Assembly (NCBI GenBank): GCA_963847615.1
Contig: CAWKAN010000025.1
Span: 248,001-312,000 of the forward strand
Length of the DNA stretch: 64,000 nt
Source: Palsa-883 sp963847615
GTDB lineage: Bacteria; Pseudomonadota; Alphaproteobacteria; Acetobacterales; Acetobacteraceae
Direction of reading: 5' to 3'
The notes under the pieces were generated by a model that was not told the origin of the DNA, searched no databases, and saw nothing but the letters and a program-made list of their open reading frames with translations. The translations under genes and the position numbers were made by a program. Every line of letters starts with the position of its first letter. Position 1 is the first letter of the stretch. Below are positions 59,971 to 64,000 of the stretch, piece by piece.

Positions 59971-60843
59971 ATGTTCGGCATCTTCGACATCTACCTGCTG
60001 GAGGCGCTGATCAACGGCCTGCTGCTGGGCGGCGTGCTGGCGCTGCTGGCGCTTGGGCTGAACCTGATCTTCGGCGTGATCGACGTGGTGTGGATCTGCT
60101 ACGTCGAGCTGATCATGCTGGGCATGTACGGGATGTATTTCCTGTACGCCGTGTCTCACCTGCCGTTCGTGCTGGCCGCGGTGATCTGCATCGCCGGCGT
60201 CGGCGGGTTGGGCATGCTGTTGCATATCCTGGTCATTGCGCCGCTGCTGGGGGCGGCGCCGATCAACCAGCTGCTGGCGACCGGCGGCGTGCTGTTCTTC
60301 CTGCAAAGCTTCGCCACCGTGGCGTTCGGCATCGACTTCCGCAACCTGGGCATCCGACTGCCGGTGCTGGAACTCTCTGGCATGTTCATCAGCTATGCCC
60401 GGCTGCTGGCCTGCGGCACGGCGCTGGCCGGTATGGTGCTGCTGTACCTGTTCCTGGCGCGCACCTATACCGGCACCGCGATCCGCGCCATCGCGCAGGA
60501 CCGGCAGATCATGCCGCTGATGGGTGTGGATACGCGACGCATCTACCTGATCACCTCGTTCATCGGCGGCGCGCTGGCCGGGCTCGCCGCCTGCCTGCTG
60601 GTGCTGCAATACGACATCCACCCGTTCATCGGCCTGACCTTCGGGCCGATCACCTTCATGATCTGCGTGCTGGGCGGGCTGGGCAACATGATCGGCGGCT
60701 TCGTCGCCGCGTTCATCTTCGCCGAGATCATCTCGGTCAGCGGCCTGTATCTCGACCTTGAATGGGGCTACGTCTTCGCCTTCGTGTTCTTCATCGTGAT
60801 GATGTTCATCCGCCCGCGCGGCCTGATGGCGAGACGGTCATGA
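59971..60843 (+). CDS. livH: Branched-chain amino-acid-type permease (LivH-like)
   Basis: The protein has 290 residues and is an inner-membrane permease. It starts MFGIFDIYLLEALINGLLLGGVLALLALGLNLIFGVIDVVW, the typical LivH opening. It has eight membrane segments, the TYTGTAIRAIAQDRQIMPLMGVDTRRIYLITSFIGGALAGLAACLLVLQYD loop that docks on the ATPases, and GPITFMICVLGGLGNMIGGFVAAFIFAEIISV at the end. Between it and livM lies long-hairpin repeat copy C, which starts nine bases after its stop. This may lower livM expression relative to livH. Confidence 0.94.
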   Translation: MFGIFDIYLLEALINGLLLGGVLALLALGLNLIFGVIDVVWICYVELIMLGMYGMYFLYAVSHLPFVLAAVICIAGVGGLGMLLHILVIAPLLGAAPINQLLATGGVLFFLQSFATVAFGIDFRNLGIRLPVLELSGMFISYARLLACGTALAGMVLLYLFLARTYTGTAIRAIAQDRQIMPLMGVDTRRIYLITSFIGGALAGLAACLLVLQYDIHPFIGLTFGPITFMICVLGGLGNMIGGFVAAFIFAEIISVSGLYLDLEWGYVFAFVFFIVMMFIRPRGLMARRS

Positions 60844-60852
60844 CGCGCCGCC

Positions 60853-61017
60853 TAGCCCGGATTTCTCACACTCTCGCGGGCGCTGGCTCGGTCCTTGCCG
60901 CGCCAAACGGTTTTCGCGCCTTGCGAATACACCCTGTATTGGCGGCGGCGCGAAAACCGTTTGACACGACAATGCCCTTCGCCATCGTCCCGCGACAGTG
61001 TGAGAAATCCGGGCTAG
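60853..61017. repeat. Long-hairpin repeat element, copy C
   Basis: This 165-bp element inserted between livH and livM has terminal repeats TAGCCCGGATTTCTCACACT and AGTGTGAGAAATCCGGGCTA, a perfect 20-base match in inverse. The inner pair CAAACGGTTTTCGCGCC and GGCGCGAAAACCGTTTG surrounds TTGCGAATACACCCTGTATT. It ends just 14 bases before the livM ATG. It matches copy B closely and is the cleanest copy of the family. Confidence 0.9.
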
Positions 61018-61030
61018 CGGCGAAGCTGCC

Positions 61031-61984
61031 ATGAGGCGCGCGCTGCCCTGGGTGATCGGCGCGGCGCTGGTTGCGGTGCCGTTCGTCTATCACCAGCCCT
61101 ACCCGCTGCACATCATGGTGATCATCCTGATCTGGTCGCTGATGTACACGTCGTGGTCGGTGATGGGCCGGTTCGGCCTGGTGTCCCTGGGCCATGGCGG
61201 CTTCATGGGGGTCGGCGCCTATGTCGTGGCGCTGCTGTGGAACTACCTGCACATCACGCCATGGCTCGGCATTCCGCTGGCGATGCTGGCCACCGCCGTG
61301 GTCGCGCTGCTGGTGGCCTATCCGTGCTTCCGCTTCCGCATCATCGGCCATTATTTCGCGCTGGTGACGCTGGCGCTGAGCGCGATCGTGCAGCAGGTCA
61401 TCACCGCCACGCGCGACTACACCGGCGGATCGCTCGGCTACACGCCGAACCGCTACCACGGCGGCAGCTCGATCTACGCGCTGCAGTTCACCGACAAGCA
61501 GACCTGGTACCTGATCGCGCTGGGTGCCTGGGCGGTCGGATTGTTGATTTGGCACCGTGTCGATCGCAGCATGCTGCGCTACGCGCTGGAGGCGATCGCC
61601 GAGGACGAGGATGCCGCCGCCGCCGCCGGCGTGCACGTGACCGCGGAGAAGCTGAAGATCACGCTGCTCAGCGCGGCGATGACGGCCTTCGCCGGCGCGC
61701 TGTACCGCCAGTACCAAATGTTCATCGCGCCAGACACGGTCAGCGGCTTCGCGGTGTCGCTGCAGATGGTGTTCGCCGCGGTGGTCGGCGGGATCTACGT
61801 GCTGCTCGGCCCGACCGTGGGGGCGATCATCACCATCGTGCTCAGCGAGGTGCTGCGCATCTCGTTCGGCGTCGCCGCGGTGGGGTGGGACAATCTCATC
61901 TACGGCGCGCTGCTGGTGGTGTTCATCATCTTCCTGCCGCAGGGCCTGGTCGGATCGCTGCTGGCGAGCCGCCGCCGCGCCTGA
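61031..61984 (+). CDS. livM: Branched-chain amino-acid-type permease (LivM-like)
   Basis: The protein has 317 residues and is the inner-membrane partner of LivH. It has ten predicted helices. The family marker GRFGLVSLGHGGFMGVGAYVVALL lies near residue 60 and GHYFALVTLALSAIVQQVI near 115. The EAA-like loop is DRSMLRYALEAIAEDEDAAAAAGVHVTAEKLKITLLSAAMTAFAGALY. It ends VVFIIFLPQGLVGSLLASRRRA. It is the last gene of the operon (binding protein, livG, livF, livH, livM). Its ribosome site sits immediately after repeat copy C. Confidence 0.94.
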   Translation: MRRALPWVIGAALVAVPFVYHQPYPLHIMVIILIWSLMYTSWSVMGRFGLVSLGHGGFMGVGAYVVALLWNYLHITPWLGIPLAMLATAVVALLVAYPCFRFRIIGHYFALVTLALSAIVQQVITATRDYTGGSLGYTPNRYHGGSSIYALQFTDKQTWYLIALGAWAVGLLIWHRVDRSMLRYALEAIAEDEDAAAAAGVHVTAEKLKITLLSAAMTAFAGALYRQYQMFIAPDTVSGFAVSLQMVFAAVVGGIYVLLGPTVGAIITIVLSEVLRISFGVAAVGWDNLIYGALLVVFIIFLPQGLVGSLLASRRRA

Positions 61985-62287
61985 TCGGCGACGGCATGCC
62001 GGCCGGGCCGCCCTGCCATGTCGCGCCGGCGCCGTTGATTCCGCGCCCGCAGCGTCCCAAGTAGCCGCCAGCGATGCGCAGCCAGGTTGTCCCAGTCCCG
62101 TCTTCCGCGCGATGCGGGCCGCCGGCGACGCGGCCGGCCTGCTGCGGCGAAAGCCATGCCACGGCAGTGCCGGGGCGCGCGGCTGGGCTTTTTGCCTCCG
62201 GGATGCCATTGTCTGACCACGTTGCTGCGCCGCCGACGCCGTCGCGCCGCCCGGTACGCAAGGCGGAGCGCGCGTGGGTTTGACCTC
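61985..62287. other. GC-rich spacer downstream of livM
   Basis: These 303 bases precede the EEP-family gene. Two ATG-led frames here read as GC-driven noise. No stem-loop with a U-tract is obvious near the livM end, and no repeat unit shared with other spacers was found. Confidence 0.5.
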
Positions 62288-62905
62288 ATGAAGATCATCA
62301 GCTGGAACCTCCTTCGCCTGGTCGGCGCCTCCGCCTACGACACGGCCCGCCTGATCGCCCGGGAGCAGCCCGACCTGCTGCTGATGCAGGAAGCGACCCG
62401 CGAAATCGACGTGTTGCCGGAGCGGATCGGCGGCTACTACGCGCGCACGCCCCTGCCGGGCCATATCCATGGCCTGGCGATGTGGAGCCGGACCGAAATC
62501 AGCCCCCGGGTCCTGGTTCTGCCACCCGGGACGCTGATCCGCCGGGTCTGCCAGATCGTCGATCTGGGGGATTTCGCCATCGCCAACGTCCATCTGTCGC
62601 ACGGGCAGATGCTGAACCGGCGCCAGTTGCGGCGGATCGCCCGGCTGCTGCCCGCGCGCGGCGCCATCCTCGGCGACTTCAATCTCGTCGGCCCGGCGCT
62701 GCTGCCCGGCTTCCGCGACGTCGGGCCGCGCCGGCCCACCCATGTCATGGGCGACATCGTGCCGATCCGGATCGACCGCTGCCTGGCGCGCGGCCTGGCC
62801 TGCACCGAGGCCCGCGTTCTGGCGCGCGAGGCCTCGGACCACTCCCCCATCCTCGTCCGCCTGGACGTCGCGGTCGCCACCGCGCCGCTGCCCGCGGCGG
62901 CCTGA
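62288..62905 (+). CDS. Endonuclease/exonuclease/phosphatase-family protein
   Basis: The protein has 205 residues from the ATG at 62288. A much longer upstream open frame lacks protein-like content. It carries the EEP motifs in order: MKIISWNLLR (Asn7), LLLMQEAT (Glu35, metal ligand), NVHLSHGQMLNRRQLRRIARLL (His), GAILGDFNLVGPALL (Asp-x-Asn) and the final ASDHSPILVRLDVAV (Asp-His). It is a metal-dependent phosphoesterase of the exonuclease III/DNase I fold; the compact size suits a small lipid- or nucleotide-phosphate hydrolase. It is followed by a GC-rich hairpin-forming stretch and then the 3' end of a group II intron on the opposite strand. Confidence 0.92.
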   Translation: MKIISWNLLRLVGASAYDTARLIAREQPDLLLMQEATREIDVLPERIGGYYARTPLPGHIHGLAMWSRTEISPRVLVLPPGTLIRRVCQIVDLGDFAIANVHLSHGQMLNRRQLRRIARLLPARGAILGDFNLVGPALLPGFRDVGPRRPTHVMGDIVPIRIDRCLARGLACTEARVLAREASDHSPILVRLDVAVATAPLPAAA

Positions 62906-62951
62906 CGCCGGCAGCGGGGCCGGCCGGGGGCAATCGCGGTAGGGACGCGCA

Positions 62952-64000
62952 TTACTGCGCGCCCCCCGCACAGAGCCGTACGAGCGGCATTCCCGCATAC
63001 GGCTCCCACCTCGGGTGTTTGACGGCGAAGCGTTGCTCGGGCCAGGGATGGAGGATGCGCGGCTTCGGCAGGAAGTCCTCTGCCAGCCGCTTGATCCGCT
63101 CCCACGTCGTCTTGTCGCGCTGCCCGCGTCGCCGAAGCGACCGCCGCCAGAGCCGAACCACGCAGTCGCGGAAAGTCTGGAGAGCACGGATGTTGGTCGG
63201 CACCGCGTGATAGGCAAAATACCCGGTGACCACCTGTCGCAGCCACTCCCCTTGTCGGGGGATCGGCTGGTGCATCCGCCGCCGCATTTCCTCCGTCACC
63301 GCCAGAAGCTTCGCCTGCAACCGGTCGCGCCGGGATTTCCGCCATAGCAGGAACTTGCCACGTCGCGACTTGCCGCAGATCAAGGTAAAGCCCAGGAAGT
63401 TGAAAGTTTCCGGCCTGCCCAGCCCGCGCCTTTCTCTCCGCTCCGCCGCTCGGCGGCCGAATTCGATCAGGCGGGTCTTCTCCGGATGCAGCGTCAGTGC
63501 GAACTCTTCCAGACGTGCTCGCATCATTCCGAGGAACCGATGGGCATCGGCCTCGTGCTCGAACCCCACGACGATATCGTCCGCGTAGCGCACGACGATC
63601 ATGTCGCCGGTGGCCTCCCGCTGTCGCCAGCGGTTGGCCCAGAGATCGAAGACGTAGTGCAGGTAGATATTCGCGAGCAGCGGCGAGATTACCGACCCCT
63701 GCCCGGTTCCCCTTTCACTGACAGTTACGACCTCGTCTTCGAGAATACCCGCCCTCAGCCATTTCTGGATCAGGCGGATGATGCGGCGGTCGCCGACCCG
63801 GTGCTCCACGAACCGGACCAGCCACTCCTGGCTGACCATATCGAAGAATGACCGGATGTCGGCGTCCAGTATCCAGTTCACCTTGGTGTTGCCGATCCCA
63901 ACCACCAGGGCATCCAGCGCATCGTGCTGGCTGCGTCCGGGGCGGAACCCATACGAGAACCCGAGGAAGTCTTCCTCGTAGATCGCATTCAGCACCATCG
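62952..64000 (-). CDS. ltrA: Group II intron reverse transcriptase/maturase, C-terminal part (5' end outside window)
   Basis: At least 349 residues are seen, entering at AIYEEDFLGFSYGFRPGRSQHDALDAL (reverse transcriptase block 2). It continues VNWILDADIRSFFDMVSQEWLVRFVEHRV, GTGQGSVISPLLANIYLHYVFDLWA, the catalytic VVRYADDIVVGFE, and TFNFLGFTLICGKSRRGKF. The maturase domain (LRQVVTGYFAYHAVPTNIRALQTFRDCVVRLWRRSLRRRGQRD) is complete. There is no HNH endonuclease. Unusually, the last residues (WEPYAGMPLVRLCAGGAQ) are encoded by domain V itself: the frame reads through the catalytic hairpin and stops at 62952 inside the domain V-VI linker. Confidence 0.95.
   Translation of the reverse strand, partial: MVLNAIYEEDFLGFSYGFRPGRSQHDALDALVVGIGNTKVNWILDADIRSFFDMVSQEWLVRFVEHRVGDRRIIRLIQKWLRAGILEDEVVTVSERGTGQGSVISPLLANIYLHYVFDLWANRWRQREATGDMIVVRYADDIVVGFEHEADAHRFLGMMRARLEEFALTLHPEKTRLIEFGRRAAERRERRGLGRPETFNFLGFTLICGKSRRGKFLLWRKSRRDRLQAKLLAVTEEMRRRMHQPIPRQGEWLRQVVTGYFAYHAVPTNIRALQTFRDCVVRLWRRSLRRRGQRDKTTWERIKRLAEDFLPKPRILHPWPEQRFAVKHPRWEPYAGMPLVRLCAGGAQ
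62973..63005 (-). ncRNA. Domain V of the second group II intron
   Basis: The minus strand reads GAGCCGTATGCGGGAATGCC then GCTCGTACGGCTC, a 33-base hairpin with GAGCCG at the 5' side and CGGCTC at the 3' side, the domain V hallmark. It lies inside the reading frame of the reverse transcriptase, 34 bases from the predicted intron end. Confidence 0.88.

Larger units (their letters stand above)
62939..64000 (-). mobile_element. Second group II intron, 3' part only (continues past window end)
   Basis: The minus strand runs toward 62939 and ends GCGCGTCCCTAC, fitting an AY 3' boundary after domain VI (GGGCGCGCAGTAATGCGCGTCC). Domain V is at 62973-63005. The reverse transcriptase fills 62952 to beyond 64000. 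The 5' domains and 5' exon lie outside the window. It is inserted 34 bases downstream of the EEP gene. It is a different intron from the one at 22-24 kb, since the reverse transcriptases are only distantly alike. Confidence 0.85.

Overview
The window is high-GC, densely coded chromosomal DNA from an alphaproteobacterium. The protein flavour suggests Acetobacteraceae or another member of Rhodospirillales: a 1388-residue RpoC of alphaproteobacterial type, HbpS/GlcG and maleylacetate-reductase-like oxidoreductases, an FkbH protein, palindrome-rich spacers and group II introns. This placement is inferred from family resemblance and composition, because no rRNA is present. No tRNA, rRNA or CRISPR array was seen.

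Layout. 1-6.9 kb: the 3' part of rpoB, then rpoC, closed by a clear intrinsic terminator. 7.3-21 kb: surface or glycan accessory genes (SAM methyltransferase, glycosyltransferase fused to a discoidin domain, FkbH-like HAD/GNAT enzyme) mixed with catabolic genes (enolase-superfamily enzyme, a dehydrogenase/hydrolase/GlcG operon, stand-alone hydrolases) and a MazEF-type module. 21-26.7 kb: a peptide/nickel-type ABC operon (binding protein, DppB, DppC) interrupted between dppB and dppC by a 1.86-kb group II intron. 27-35 kb: small-molecule oxidoreductases, an EamA permease, a decayed MFS transporter, an FMN reductase, an AhpD-like protein, a hydroxyacid dehydrogenase and an SDR. 35-39 kb: a Rap1a/Tai-like secreted protein, an antitoxin with a truncated PIN partner, an AT-rich gene coupled to queC, then moeB and a DsrE-like gene. 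39-48 kb: a D-aminoacylase-type amidohydrolase, a lone PD-(D/E)XK nuclease, OpgH, an O-antigen ligase-like protein and aspS. 48-57 kb: small toxin-antitoxin-like genes, a molybdopterin dehydrogenase large subunit, acetate kinase and an RND efflux pair. 57-62 kb: a branched-chain-amino-acid-type ABC transporter (binding protein, LivG, LivF, LivH, LivM). 62-64 kb: an EEP-family phosphoesterase and the 3' half of a second group II intron.

Two things stand out beyond the genes. First, the spacers carry two families of structured repeats. One is a ~165-bp long-hairpin element present three times (27.9, 34.9 and 60.9 kb). The other is a ~225-315-bp composite element built of several small hairpins, present three times (11.6, 38.8 and 45.7 kb). 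Two of its copies are built round a very long palindrome; the one at 38,876-38,995 is perfect and loopless over 120 bp.

Second, at least eleven apparent single-base indels break reading frames that are otherwise well conserved, including the essential rpoC and aspS. The simplest reading is uncorrected sequencing or assembly error, so the affected genes are annotated across both frames. The shortened MFS gene, the GxxExxY remnant and the PIN remnant look like real decay.
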